From Pochonia chlamydosporia 170 (Eukaryota; Ascomycota; Sordariomycetes; Hypocreales; Clavicipitaceae): a DNA stretch of 64,000 nt. Where the stretch lies: NCBI RefSeq assembly GCF_001653235.2, contig NC_035790.1, positions 868,001 to 932,000 on the forward strand. Direction: 5' to 3'. The position numbers were made by a program, and so were the translations under genes. This document shows positions 48,833 through 59,564 of this stretch, one piece after another. Each line of letters starts with the position of its first letter. Position 1 is the stretch's first letter. The notes under the pieces were generated by a model. It saw only the letters and a list, made by a program, of their open reading frames with translations, was not told where the DNA came from and did no database searches.

Positions 48833-49272
48833 ATGGTACGTTTGCCCTGAGTTGCCATTTGATAGGTCCTGTCAACTCGCTAGTTCGCAGCTCACATCAC
48901 CAGTCTCAACTTGAAACCGCATCATATGCCCTCGCGGCACTCACCGCGGGCGGCGGCATAATGGGCTATGTTCGCACCAGATCGCTGCCTTCTGTCATCG
49001 CAGGAACCGCCGTTGGTGTTCTCTGTACGTAAACTCATCCGACCTAACCGCTTCACGAGCTAACCTGTCTCCTACCAGACGGAATTGGCGGCTACCGCAT
49101 CCAGAATCGGGAGCCCTACGGCGTCGAATTGAGTCTTCTCGCCTCGGTCGTTCTCGGAGGATCAGCTATCCCTCGCGCTCTTCGTCTCCGGAAGCCCGTC
49201 CCAGTGCTGCTCAGCGTCCTGTCCGTCTTTGGCCTCGTCACATTTGGCAAGGCGTACCAACAGAAGCTGTGA
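48833..49272 (+). CDS. TMEM14-family small membrane protein
   Basis: 105 residues. Exon 1 contributes only the ATG (48833-48835); exon 2 is 48904-49024 and exon 3 is 49079-49272. The intron after ATG ends at CACCAG so that the protein begins MSQLETASYALAALTAGGG; other acceptors run into stops. The family motif is complete: TAGGGIMGY, SVIAGTAVGVLYGIGGYRIQ, YGVELSLLASVVLGGSAIPRA and VLSVLSVFGLVTFG, which make four short membrane helices. Human TMEM14C is a mitochondrial inner-membrane protein linked to haem synthesis; fungal relatives are little studied. Gene identity is firm, function by family only. The start-codon exon is discussed in the findings. Confidence 0.92.
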
Positions 49273-49549
49273 GGCACACGGCGCATTCCCTCGTACAAAT
49301 CAAGTATATAGGAACTCTCAGCTCAGAGATAAATAAAACAAAGGTCTTGAGTAGTGTCATATCGCATTAGATTTTGTATTGTACATGATCCGCTCGGATT
49401 CCGATCCCTCCGTGTTTCGCTTTCTCTCAATTTTCTCCCTCTCCAACGCCAGACTAGGATATACACTCGTTGTACACATTACCTTGCGGTAAATAATCGA
49501 CCGTGCTGTAACATGGATACGCTTTCTCGCTCGCATGACCATCGCTCGA

Positions 49550-49842
49550 CTACAGTCCCAGCGCCTTCTGCTCCTCCTTGATGCGGTCTCGCTTGGTCCT
49601 CGCAGCCGCCCTGTTTTCGGCCTGTAGTTTTCCCCGCTCGAGTCGTAGACACTGGTTCACTTTATCTTTGACGTCGTTGCACCCGCCGGTGGCTTTGTGC
49701 ATGAAGCCTCTGTTGTGGCATTCCTCGAGGGCGGCGATGATTTCTTCGCACGCTGTTTTGACGGAAGTGTCAGTGCCCGTGGTACTTGGCACGAGTGGGA
49801 GTACGTACCTAGTGCGTTTTTTGTATGCAGATGAGGATGCAT
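49550..49842 (-). CDS. CMC2: Twin CX9C protein of the Cmc2 family (cytochrome oxidase biogenesis)
   Basis: 78 residues from exons 49842-49809 and 49752-49550. Cmc2 and its partner Cmc1 sit in the mitochondrial intermembrane space and help assemble cytochrome c oxidase. The start [10 protein letters not shown] is the family hallmark. Two CX9C pairs are exact: Cys13-Cys23 ([11 protein letters not shown]) and Cys36-Cys46 ([11 protein letters not shown]), the substrate pattern of the Mia40 oxidative import route. The C-terminal third is a charged helix rich in Arg, Lys and Glu. The intron was placed so that NAL joins ACEEI. It converges with the TMEM14 gene and shares a 294-bp divergent promoter with the prefoldin gene. 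Confidence 0.95.
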
Positions 49843-50136
49843 TCTGGTGCAGAACGACGGATTGAAGTCGTGATGATGTGTTGAATTGCTCTTTTTCTCT
49901 TGTGGCAAGTTTGAATCGGGTGACTTTTTGGAAACGTTGCTGGGAGTTGGCAGCCAACCAGAGAGCTGGGATTTTGAGTGGGTTCCCAAGTCACCCACCA
50001 GGTGGGATGAACTTGGCGGGCGAATATCAAACTTCACATCATCTGGAGCTCACGCGGAAAAAGTCCCAGCCGCACATACAAGACTATCTTTTACACAGGA
50101 AGATTGCGCTCACATCGTCTTCTTACGACTGGCATC

Positions 50137-50797
50137 ATGTCTGCGTCAACAGCTGCAGCACCAGCAGGTAAGAAGCAGCAAGGTGAGCTGGAGCCCTACT
50201 GCCCCTCCGTGTCTTCGTCACAGCTAATTTTGAGCCAGATCTTCAAACAACATACTCAAACTACAAGAATACCCTGCAGCAAATAGCGCAAAAGATTGGA
50301 GACATCGAGCAAGAGGCAGAAGAACACAAGTACGTTTCTCGGCATTTACTCCCCCACCCACATACCGATGGATTGCGCCTTCATAAACGCCTCGCCTCGT
50401 CAAGCCCCTTGCTCTTCACACGTGCCTTGCGTATTACCTATATTTTTTGCCCTTGTCGTATCTCACCGCTTGCGATTTTTTTCACACCGCTTCCAATATC
50501 TAATTGAGAAAATCTTAGGCTCGTTTTGGAAACCCTGGAGCCTCTATCCGAGGACCGCAAATGTTTCCGGCTGATTAATGGGGTTCTTGTAGAGAGAACG
50601 GTCAAGGATGTTGTTCCTGCGCTGAAGACTAATCAGGACGGGCTGAAGAAGGTGTTGGATGACTTGGTGAAGCAGTACAAGACGAAGCAAGATGAGTTGG
50701 ATAAGTGGAAGGTATGAGAATTCTCTAGCCATAATGATGAGCTCCCCTGCTAACAAGTATACAGAAGAAGAACAATGTGCAGGTAGTCCAGCAATAA
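50137..50797 (+). CDS. GIM4: Prefoldin subunit 2
   Basis: 120 residues from four exons: 50137-50182, 50239-50329, 50519-50711, 50765-50797. Prefoldin is the six-subunit cytosolic chaperone that hands nascent actin and tubulin to the CCT chaperonin; subunit 2 is a beta-type subunit. The core is LQTTYSNYKNTLQQIAQKIG, DIEQEAEEHKLVLETLEPL, then RKCFRLINGVLVERTVKDVVP and a second long coiled-coil helix (LKKVLDDLVKQYKTKQDELDKWK). Two donors are possible for intron 1; I used GTGAGC at 50183, which keeps GKKQQ before DLQTT. Use of the GTAAGA donor at 50168 would delete five residues in frame. The last exon adds KKNNVQVVQQ. Confidence 0.95.
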
Positions 50798-53700
50798 AAC
50801 ACCGAGGGAAAAATGAATTACAGTGTTTTCAATCTCGCAACAAAGCCAATGACGGACATGAAGTTTGACGATTAACATTGAGATTCGATAATTGACGCAG
50901 ATTGGACCTCGCTTCTCAATTCGCAGCTGTGTCACTTGTCAGTATGCTTCCCGAGGAAGCAACCAACTTGCCGGACCATGACATCATTTTCGATCAGCTT
51001 GGCTTTTCTTGACGGCGACATTCTACGAACAAATCATGAATGAGCCGGCCTCTGCGCTGGAACCGATGGGGAAAACTCGATACAGCTGCATATCATGTTC
51101 GAAACGTGACCGGAATCTGCAGAGAATATACCCGAGATGGTGGGATGCCAGCATGGCAAAGTTGCGCTCTGGCTGTGTGCGCGAATTTGGCCCTGCGCGG
51201 CACTGGCCTTTCGATGCCCAACCAGTCCGGCCGCCCTTCAACTTCAGCAGCTCCATGTCTTTTTGGTGGCGTGAAACGAAACTTGCTTGGTAAGGGAACG
51301 ATGACAGGAGGGCACTACAAAAATTGTTTTATCTTTAAAAAACAATAATTCAAAATCATCCTTGTCAATGGCAGGTATACATGCCCGCACCTTCTCGTAA
51401 AAGTTGATTCCAGACTCCAAAGAGCCAACTCCCCCACACATGAGGATATTATTACCGGGAATCCATCCGGGGACAGCCCACCCACCCTTTCCAAAATGTC
51501 GTGCTGGCAATGCCACGTCATTAAGTAAAAAGGATTCTGCCATTAAAAATACGAATGCACGCCAATCTGGATATGTTGTTTCTTACAACTCGATCCTTCA
51601 TCAATACCCAATCTCATGTGTGGAAGATGGCAAAGGCGCAGCGCAATGACTTCATCTTTGGGTGTGCAGAGGCCCCAACACATGCTTGCATGCTTATGTG
51701 ACATGTCTTTCTGTCCCGTGTCTCGCAAATTTTGTGATCGTGATTCCAGCTCAACGATCAGCCAAACCTCCCAAGCCATGGCGGCCATGGCTGCCATGAA
51801 GAATACAGGAGATTTTGTCGGACTTGGTGTGGGTATTCAGCCAAGGTTATCACATCCTGGCCAGCCACAAGACAGTTCTCGAAGCGGCAGTTGGTTCCGG
51901 AAACTCGGTGAGAGGCCACTATTGAATTTGATGCAAAATAATCTCTTAAAAAAAAAAAGACAAGGTTGGTTGATGGACGGATGGCAGGGCCACTAGGACT
52001 TGACCATGTCTTGAAGCCTTGATAAGAAGTTTGGTCACCTACCGCGTCACAGTGAACACCGGGTTTTGTGAATTGGGGCCGCGATGCCGGGGCCGCTCCA
52101 AGTCGAAGGGAACAAAAGCCATAATGAAACGGGGGAAACGTTTTGAAACAAATGCAGCAAGTCTGCTTGCATATGTAATAGAGACTTGGTGTTGGGTTAT
52201 CATAATGATCAAGCCCCGAGTGCCGCCGTTCTTTGACGCATGTAATGATGGGGGCGGGCAGGACATCTAATGTGAAACTCAAATACGACACCATATTACC
52301 AGAAATACGTCTACATCGTGACATGTTATCGTACGTGGTCGAAATCGACGGGCGGGCGGAAATCAAGGCTCCGGAAACAAATGCAAAGCCAAATCCAACT
52401 TGATGCCGCGAAGTATTTAGCTGATGAGCTGTATCCAGAGTCCAGACATGGCGTTCCCACGCTGGGTGTGTCATAAAAAGCAGCCTACATTGTACATGAC
52501 ATAGCCTTACGAATTCGCCCAGTCGGAAGGTATGGCTAGAGCTGCTGCCCAACGATTGGGCGTACTGGCGATTTGCATCGCAAGACGGCCGCAGAATGGG
52601 TCTTTGGGCCTGCATTCAGGCATGTGGTTCCTGACAACGCCGATGGTGTGGCAATTCCTTTAATTGTCCAGTGACTGGCCGAGAAAAACGCAGGTCAGCC
52701 TAAAGACACTTGATTAGTGTGGCCAAGGTGTATCTCGTACGCCATGGCTTCGGGTTGGGCCAAACTGTACATGAAATGACCCACGGGATGGAAATGCGCA
52801 TGTCGATAGCCTCTGTGTTGGATATCGGCGTGGTGTCAGACCACCATGGTCCATGGACAATACAATAGACCGGGGTGCAAAGAACCAAGAATCGTTTTCT
52901 CTTCTTGACCGGTCTTTCTGCTAGTTACTGTTCCCACTTCGCAGTAAAGTCAACCCTTGTAAGTTCGGGTATCATGTGCATGGCCTGAAGCACACCGCCA
53001 TGGCCGTGGCAAGTTCGTTCACCCTCAGGTTGTCAGCATGGCTAACATGGCAGATGCATGCGGATGACGGGCACGGGAGGAATTATGGAGCTGGTCTGGT
53101 CACAGTGCAGCTGGCAGTCAAGACTTAGGCCATAAAAAATGACTCCAAGCATGAATGGTATGTAGTTGGATGCACGGAGTATCGAGCTTGGTATATGGAA
53201 GGGAGAAAAGAGAAAGCAGGAACGTAAGAGCACGAGTATTAGTCTTGCTGTCAACTTGATTGGAGTGATGGGAGACCAGAGGAAGGAAGGAACCAGGCTT
53301 GAGGACCATGTAAGCTGGGAAAGTGGGGTGGAGAGGAAAGCACCGATACACTCGACGGAGTACGAAGTACAGGCGGGCATTTGTCATGGGAATAAAAGCC
53401 TGGTAGGTACCTCAAGTGCATGTCAGGATCAAAAGAAAACACGCCGGAAGTGGCTAGATTTGGCCAGGTTGCTTTCCAGTTTCAGTCCTGTTCTTCATTG
53501 ATGATCAAATGGTGCTGAACATGAACACCAACAGTGCAAGTGCATGTGCCTCGTGGTTCATAGGACGCGGTCAGGATTGCTTGCTGCAATGATGAGCGAA
53601 CGGCGGGTCTATCGCTGCAGGTAACTAGAAGCTAGAGCCAGGCGGGGTTAGCGGTAGCTTCTAAGTTGGTGATGATGTCTTGAGAGAGCCATTTCAGACG

Positions 53701-55153
53701 GAATAAAATGCCTGGGCAACGCGTTTTTTACAGACCGGATACAGACATGACGAACTAGATGGGACAGACAATGGGAGCCAGGCCGCTGCAGCTTATGGTT
53801 AGTGCGTTGAAAGCATCCCGGACTGGTGTAATACCTGCATGGGCAGTTGACACATGGGATTGATGGGGTCTGGTCTGGTCCATGTCTGAACAAGCACCTT
53901 GACAGCCAGACAGACAGAGCTCAGCCCAACCCACTTTTTTTTTTATTTGGGTCAGGTTTGTTGACTGGTGAGCATTGAGCAGTGACCTTGACCGCATCGG
54001 CTTTTCCTAGCCTCGTCAGCCTTCTCCCTCTTGCAACTAACCCCACGCCTATCTTCGGTTTGGCCCACCAATACAATTGATTGCTGCCACATTCACGGAA
54101 CCGCGCCGATTCCTCGTCTGAAGAAGGCCGTCGTCTGCTTGGGCTCTTGTTCTCGCGACCCTAGCCGGTGAGCCAACCCTTTTCAATTGTTCGTCTGCTG
54201 TCTCATTTTCTGCATTTCTTGGGATGCACGGCCTGCAGTGGCGGTTGCTGTTGCTGGTGCGGTTGTGACTGCAGTTGCGCTGTGCCGTCCTAGACAGGCG
54301 TTGCGCCTCGTGTAACATGGCATCGCGGTCGTCGCAATCTTTGTGTCAAGGTTTGATGTTGATCGCAAAGCCATTTCGACTTTGCCTGTGCTTTGGTCTT
54401 GAACTGGTACTTGCTGGTTGGTTCGCCAAAGCTGCGTCAATCAGTCCTCAGTCAGTCCAGCTCCAACATCAAACCGGGACATGGACGGGATGCTTCGTAC
54501 ACTTACGCCCCCATCAACAAACCACCAAACTTGCCTGGCTCATCGCATGCAAACATGAAGGAAGCTTCGCTCGCGACGTCTTTTGCCTCGTCCTTCCGGC
54601 TCGACTCACGTCGTTTCTCGTCGTGTCATGTCGTGTCGCCGACACCCGGGTGCGGGACGCTTGCTTGCTTCGAGCCTGCATGCTTTGCCATGCGTTGATT
54701 TGCGTTGCGTTGCGTTGCGTTGCTTTGCCTAGCCTCGCCTTGCCTCGCCTTGCCTTGCCTTGCCATCGCATCCCATCGCATCCATCCGATGGGCCACCCC
54801 TCCCTCATTGCCCTTCCCTCGGCCTGTGTGCTGGCTGCGCCATTGTCTCCCAACCCACAAACCATTATACACGCCCAAGCATATCGTCATAGTCCCATTC
54901 ATTGCATTACTTTCGTACCCCGGGGGAGGCACGGCGGAAACTAAGCCCATCTGCCACCGCAATTGTCCGTTGAACGTCACCACTGACGCATCTCGTGCAG
55001 CTAACCAGACAACCATCAGCCCCAGGCTGCCCAGACAACTCTCCTGCCCTTCGCCAACGTGGCCAGGGGGACACATCACCCTTTCGAGACCCCGTCTGTA
55101 CCTGCCCGAACACCTTTTACACGGACGCTAGCAGCCGCTGCAGGTAGCCAAAT
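50798..55153. other. 4.4-kb gene-free region upstream of HAP3
   Basis: No frame shows a recognisable domain or an exon chain. The last 600 bp before HAP3 contain a pentamer/hexamer low-complexity tract (54700-54785). TCTGGTC repeats (53868-53880) and near-matches to the TACGGAGTA nonamer (53173-53181, 53354-53362) are present. The segment probably holds a long promoter/leader of HAP3 and the prefoldin 3' UTR. Confidence 0.55.
54700..54785 (+). repeat. Low-complexity pentamer repeat (TTGCG then CTTGC/CCTTG)
   Basis: About four copies of TTGCG pass into degenerate CCTTG/CCTCG units and then CATCGCATC units. The tract lies about 400 bp upstream of HAP3 in non-coding DNA. Such a run is prone to length change. 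Confidence 0.8.
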
Positions 55154-56130
55154 ATGTCGGACTCCCCCCAATCTCCTCCAAAGGATGTCGAGCAAGGTGC
55201 ACAGTCACCCGACGACGAAGGACAAATGAATGACAATCAAGACCCCCACTCGGCTGGCGGCGCCGCTGGTTATGAGTTCGAAGTTAAAGAACAAGATAGA
55301 TGGTTACCTATAGCGAATGGTAAGTCATGATGATTCTCCTTGACGAGCTCAACTGTGATTTGCTGTCTGGGTTGGTGTAGCTTGTATCTTCCCTAAACTA
55401 GCCTCGCACATCTCTCGCAAGTTGGCCACTCATGTCTCACGATTCAACTCCTGCTTCACCAGGAACAAGTCGTTCTGCCAGACAAGAATACAATGATGAG
55501 CTCGATGCTAACATACGTAACTTTGCTCCAGTGGCCAGAATCATGAAGAACGCGCTACCGGACAATGCAAAGATTGCAAAGGAGGCCAAAGAATGCATGC
55601 AGGAATGCGTGAGCGAGTTCATATCCTTCATCACTAGTGAAGGTGAGTCAACAAACCTGGTGTTCTCGTCTTTGCTTTTTGAACCATCATGTCGCTGAAA
55701 TCGGTTTGGCCAACTAGCATCCGAGAAGTGTCAACAAGAGAAGAGAAAGACTGTCAATGGCGAAGATATTTTGTTTGCTATGACTTCACTCGGCTTTGAG
55801 AACTACGCGGAAGCATTGAAAGTCTATCTATCCAAGTATCGAGAGGTGGGTTATTATCCCGTTCTTTCCCCATTTCAGTTGTTCCTTTTGTAAGGGCAGT
55901 TGTACTGATTACCTCCTGTCCAGCAACAAAACCAGTCAAACCGGGAGCGTGTCATGGAGAACACCTGGGGCGGCTCAATGATGCCTGGTGACAAGGGCGA
56001 TGGCGCCGCGGCTGGACAAGAATTCGCTGGTGGTGAGGCCCAAAACAACCCTGAAGGCACCGCCGACCCCAACTACATGTATGGTCAACATGCCGGCCAT
56101 AACGGAGCCGCAGCTGGAGAGGGCTACTAA
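55154..56130 (+). CDS. hapC: CCAAT-binding complex subunit HapC/Hap3 (NF-YB)
   Basis: 203 residues from four exons: 55154-55319, 55532-55642, 55718-55845, 55924-56130. Hap3/NF-YB pairs through its histone fold with HapE/Hap5 and, with HapB/Hap2, binds CCAAT boxes; in moulds it regulates respiration, iron use and secondary metabolism. The NF-YB core runs from [18 protein letters not shown] (residue 48) through [40 protein letters not shown] and [19 protein letters not shown] to YLSKYRE. The flanks are unconserved: an acidic N-terminus and a Gly/Ala/Asn-rich C-terminus ([10 protein letters not shown]). The first intron is 212 bp, three times the usual size here, and includes an in-frame ATG (see findings). 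Confidence 0.97.
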
Positions 56131-57494
56131 TTGACTGCTATGCGATACGCTCGACCGAGATTGTCCATGCTGCAACATACGCAATGAAACCAGAACCCCT
56201 GCGGGCCTTCTAAGACGGAAGCCACCACGTTTTGCAGTCACGAAAATATCCGTACAGAAGCCTTGGTTCGTCTAAGATGATGTCTTGTTTATCTGCTTTC
56301 GAGATTTATTCTTTTTGTTTGATTGATTGATTGGTTTCTTGGTTGTTTGGTTAGCAAATGTAAAAGTATAGGCGGCGCCTATGGTGTAGGTAAATTTTTT
56401 TGAGGGAATCAACCGAGGAACCAATGGCGCAGGGCTCGGTACTATAAGCTGCGAACCCACGGCTGGGAAACGTTTTCTTCTTCAAACCGGCTTAGATGCC
56501 TGATTCGTTTACTGATGGGGCGGAATGTCTGGATGATAGATACTCTGGCAACCCCTTGAAATGTTTGTTCGGCTGCTTGCTGCAGAGTCGGCGTCGGACC
56601 TCTGAGCTGTACCAAGGCTTAGGCAAGCACAACTGATAAGCACAAATAGTCTGCAGACTTGATATAGGCTAGTGCAAACTAAAACGCTTGAATATATATA
56701 TGGGACTTTACTCTAGGCGGCTGCTCTGGAGATGCCTTGCACGTAGTTTGACCTTGCTGTGACAATTTCTAACAATGGAGATGGCTATAGCTGTACGGAG
56801 TAGTTTCACTTTTAAAAACGACGTTGTAGATATGCAAATCTAGCTGAATTCCAAACAGTCTTGTCTGTTGACATTCCCTGCACAATTTCTTCAAGTCGAA
56901 GCCGCGCACAGACAGTGCGGGTGGCACTCCGCACATTGCGATGAAGACCACATGCACACCTCAACCATGAACGTGGAATATGACGCAAGAGGATAAAAGC
57001 ATACAAACTAATGACTATGACAGCAGGAAGTTTGAAGTCATGATGAAAGCGAATTTAAAACCAAGATATTTGCCTAGCAAGAGCCAAAGCCTAGAGTTTC
57101 TCTTCAATTGACAAAATTCGTGTGGGGCCACTGACGTTGATTTCACCAAGATGGGAGAAAGGCACGTGTGTAACCCCACTTTTGGCTCGAAAATCTTCCC
57201 ACCGCCTCGAAAAAAAAGTGCCAGCCAAGGTCCCTACATCACGGTCGCCACTCCTCTTCTCTGCATCAATATCTTCTTAACTACGGCCAATCTATCCCCA
57301 GCCGCTGGCCAGTGATTGCGATCCATGACTTTTCTAGACGGTAGACAATATTCTTCCGAATGTATCGTCAAAGTCCCTGCTTTTTGTGCTATGAATATCC
57401 CTTGATTGCGCATCCCTAGAGTTGCCATAGAAACACCAGCCTTTTCTGCCTAATTTTGAGGGTGCGGGCGCATCAAGTCATCACCACCATCTTG
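56131..57494. other. Intergenic region between HAP3 and RRN3
   Basis: About 1.36 kb with the HAP3 3' UTR and the RRN3 promoter. One exact TACGGAGTA lies at 56794-56802, and an ATATATAT run at about 56693-56701. No gene is supported. Confidence 0.55.
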
Positions 57495-59564
57495 ATGCGA
57501 CCGTTCACGCCAAACGCCAGGGTCCTTCCTGGCCATTTACCTCGAGCTGCGACGCCGGTAAAGTCAATACTCAAGCCTGCCTCTGTGCTCGGGAGGAGAA
57601 AGAATTTGGACGACGACATCGAGTCTTCACCCACAGCGGCCCCGGAGAGCCCGACAAAGCGACGAAAAGTGCTTTTTGACGACATTCGAAATGTAACGTA
57701 CGAAGTTGGCCGCAGAACAATGGACGACGTCAAATTGGAAGTACGGGCTGCGCTGGAGGCCCATCTCCGGGGGAATGACGGCCAATATGATATGTTGAAG
57801 GAGTTATTTGCCAATGACAAACAAAGATACCTGCCTCCCGTGGTAGGAGAAGAAGATGATACACTTAAACCACACGAGCTCCAAGTCTACGTAATGGCTT
57901 TGACGAGCTGCATACCGATTCTGAAAGGAAGGCAATGTAATGGTTTGGTCAGGACGATTTTGAAGTGTTCCTGGCTGGGACGCGACGCTGCCTTTACAAA
58001 GGTCTTTACACATTTCTTGGCCGCCCTCGTCAGCGCACAGGGATCTTATCTTGTACCAGTCCTGTCAATGATGGTGGACAAGTTTCGCGATACTCGACCG
58101 TCATCGTGGAGCGTGCCCGACTTCCCAGAGGTCAGCAGGGTCATCATGCGCGATCGACTACACTCTGGCATCCAGTATATTTTGCAGATGTTTCCTTCTG
58201 CGGCAGCCGTTCTTGAAAACTTGCTCAGCTCCAAGTTCCCTTTCCCCGACGAATCAGTACGGGTACACATGGCCTACATCCACAACCTTCTCCAGGTCAA
58301 GAAGTACGTGCCTGCTTTGCAGGACGATATTCTGGATCTCATTTTAAACCGAGTCGTCAAGATTGATTCCCAGATGCAGGTGGACCTAGAAGATCTGGAC
58401 GATGATGTAACCGCGGCCGTTATGTACGCGCTGCGGGAGAATCCGCGACAGCCATCAGCTTGGGAGGACGACGACTCTGATGACAGCGACAACGAGTCCG
58501 TTGACAGCGAAGATTTGGACTACGACCAAGACGCAGTGAGAATCAAGACTGTCAAGGAGAGTGTCGAGAAGATGGATGCTGTCTTGGACACGCTCTTCTC
58601 AGTCTACAGCCCGCATTTTGACAATCCCGGATCCGACAGGGCGTTCGACATGTTTACGACGATCCTTCGCGAATTTGATCACATGGTATTGCCTACCTAT
58701 AAATCAAGACATACGCAGTTTCTGATATTCCACTTCGCGCAACAACACGAACGCCTTACCGATGCGTTCTGTGGCCAGCTTATGGCGACGGCGTTTCAAT
58801 CGAACACGCCAAACGTCTTGAAGCAAGCTGCAGCAGCATATCTTGCAAGCTTTGTGGCCCGCGGAGCACATGTCCCGCCGAGTTTAGTGCGAACCATGTT
58901 CGATTTATTGCTTCATCATCTTGAGCAATATAGAAGAAAATACGAGCCGCTGTGTCGCGGACCAGATCTGAAGAGATTTCACCCATATTATTCGCTTGTT
59001 CAAGCTACTTTATACATCTTTTGCTTTAGATGGCAAGACTTGGTTGTATCTGCTCCGGAAGTCGTGGACCCAGAGGATCCGGCGTCATATATTGGCCAGG
59101 ACCTAGAATGGATGGGATCTTGCAGAAAGGACCTATCCGTGCAGATATTCGGCAAGCTGAATCCACTCAAGGTGTGCGCACCTGTTATCGTGGAAGAGTT
59201 TGCGAAACTAGCACACCGTCTCAATTTTATGTACGTTTATCCGCTGGTGGAGAGCAACAAGCGGGTTCGATTGACGCAGTTTTTGTCGGCGACGTACGCG
59301 ACGGGTGGTGCGCTACGAGATGCCGGGTACGAGGGACAAGAAGAGAGCTTCCACCAATTGGACCCATACTTCCCGTTCGATCCATACCAGCTGCCGATTA
59401 GCAAGCGATGGCTTGCGGACGACTACGTGCACTGGAAGTCGGTGCCTGGACTGAACGAGGAGAGGGATGAGGACAGCGACGACATGGACGAAGAGGATGA
59501 CGATGACGAGCAGCTGGAGGAGCAGACGGCGACAGACAGCGACGGTGATGGGTATCAGTTGTGA
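57495..59564 (+). CDS. RRN3: RNA polymerase I initiation factor Rrn3 (TIF-IA)
   Basis: 689 residues in one exon. Rrn3 binds the initiation-competent form of RNA polymerase I and links it to core factor at the rDNA promoter, so it controls ribosome synthesis with growth. The start is the first ATG in frame (MRPFTPNARVLP); a stop lies a little upstream. HEAT-like helical content runs through the protein, with family blocks HELQVYVMALTSCIPIL, FTHFLAALVSAQGSYLVPVLSMMVDKF, AYIHNLLQVKKYVPALQDDILDLI, FDMFTTILREFDHMVLPTYKSRHTQF, and near the end FMYVYPLVESNKRVRL. An acidic Ser-rich loop (EDDDSDDSDNESVDSEDLD) lies in the middle, as in yeast, and the C-terminus is also acidic. The lack of introns in 2 kb is notable but normal for this gene. 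Confidence 0.96.
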   Translation: MRPFTPNARVLPGHLPRAATPVKSILKPASVLGRRKNLDDDIESSPTAAPESPTKRRKVLFDDIRNVTYEVGRRTMDDVKLEVRAALEAHLRGNDGQYDMLKELFANDKQRYLPPVVGEEDDTLKPHELQVYVMALTSCIPILKGRQCNGLVRTILKCSWLGRDAAFTKVFTHFLAALVSAQGSYLVPVLSMMVDKFRDTRPSSWSVPDFPEVSRVIMRDRLHSGIQYILQMFPSAAAVLENLLSSKFPFPDESVRVHMAYIHNLLQVKKYVPALQDDILDLILNRVVKIDSQMQVDLEDLDDDVTAAVMYALRENPRQPSAWEDDDSDDSDNESVDSEDLDYDQDAVRIKTVKESVEKMDAVLDTLFSVYSPHFDNPGSDRAFDMFTTILREFDHMVLPTYKSRHTQFLIFHFAQQHERLTDAFCGQLMATAFQSNTPNVLKQAAAAYLASFVARGAHVPPSLVRTMFDLLLHHLEQYRRKYEPLCRGPDLKRFHPYYSLVQATLYIFCFRWQDLVVSAPEVVDPEDPASYIGQDLEWMGSCRKDLSVQIFGKLNPLKVCAPVIVEEFAKLAHRLNFMYVYPLVESNKRVRLTQFLSATYATGGALRDAGYEGQEESFHQLDPYFPFDPYQLPISKRWLADDYVHWKSVPGLNEERDEDSDDMDEEDDDDEQLEEQTATDSDGDGYQL

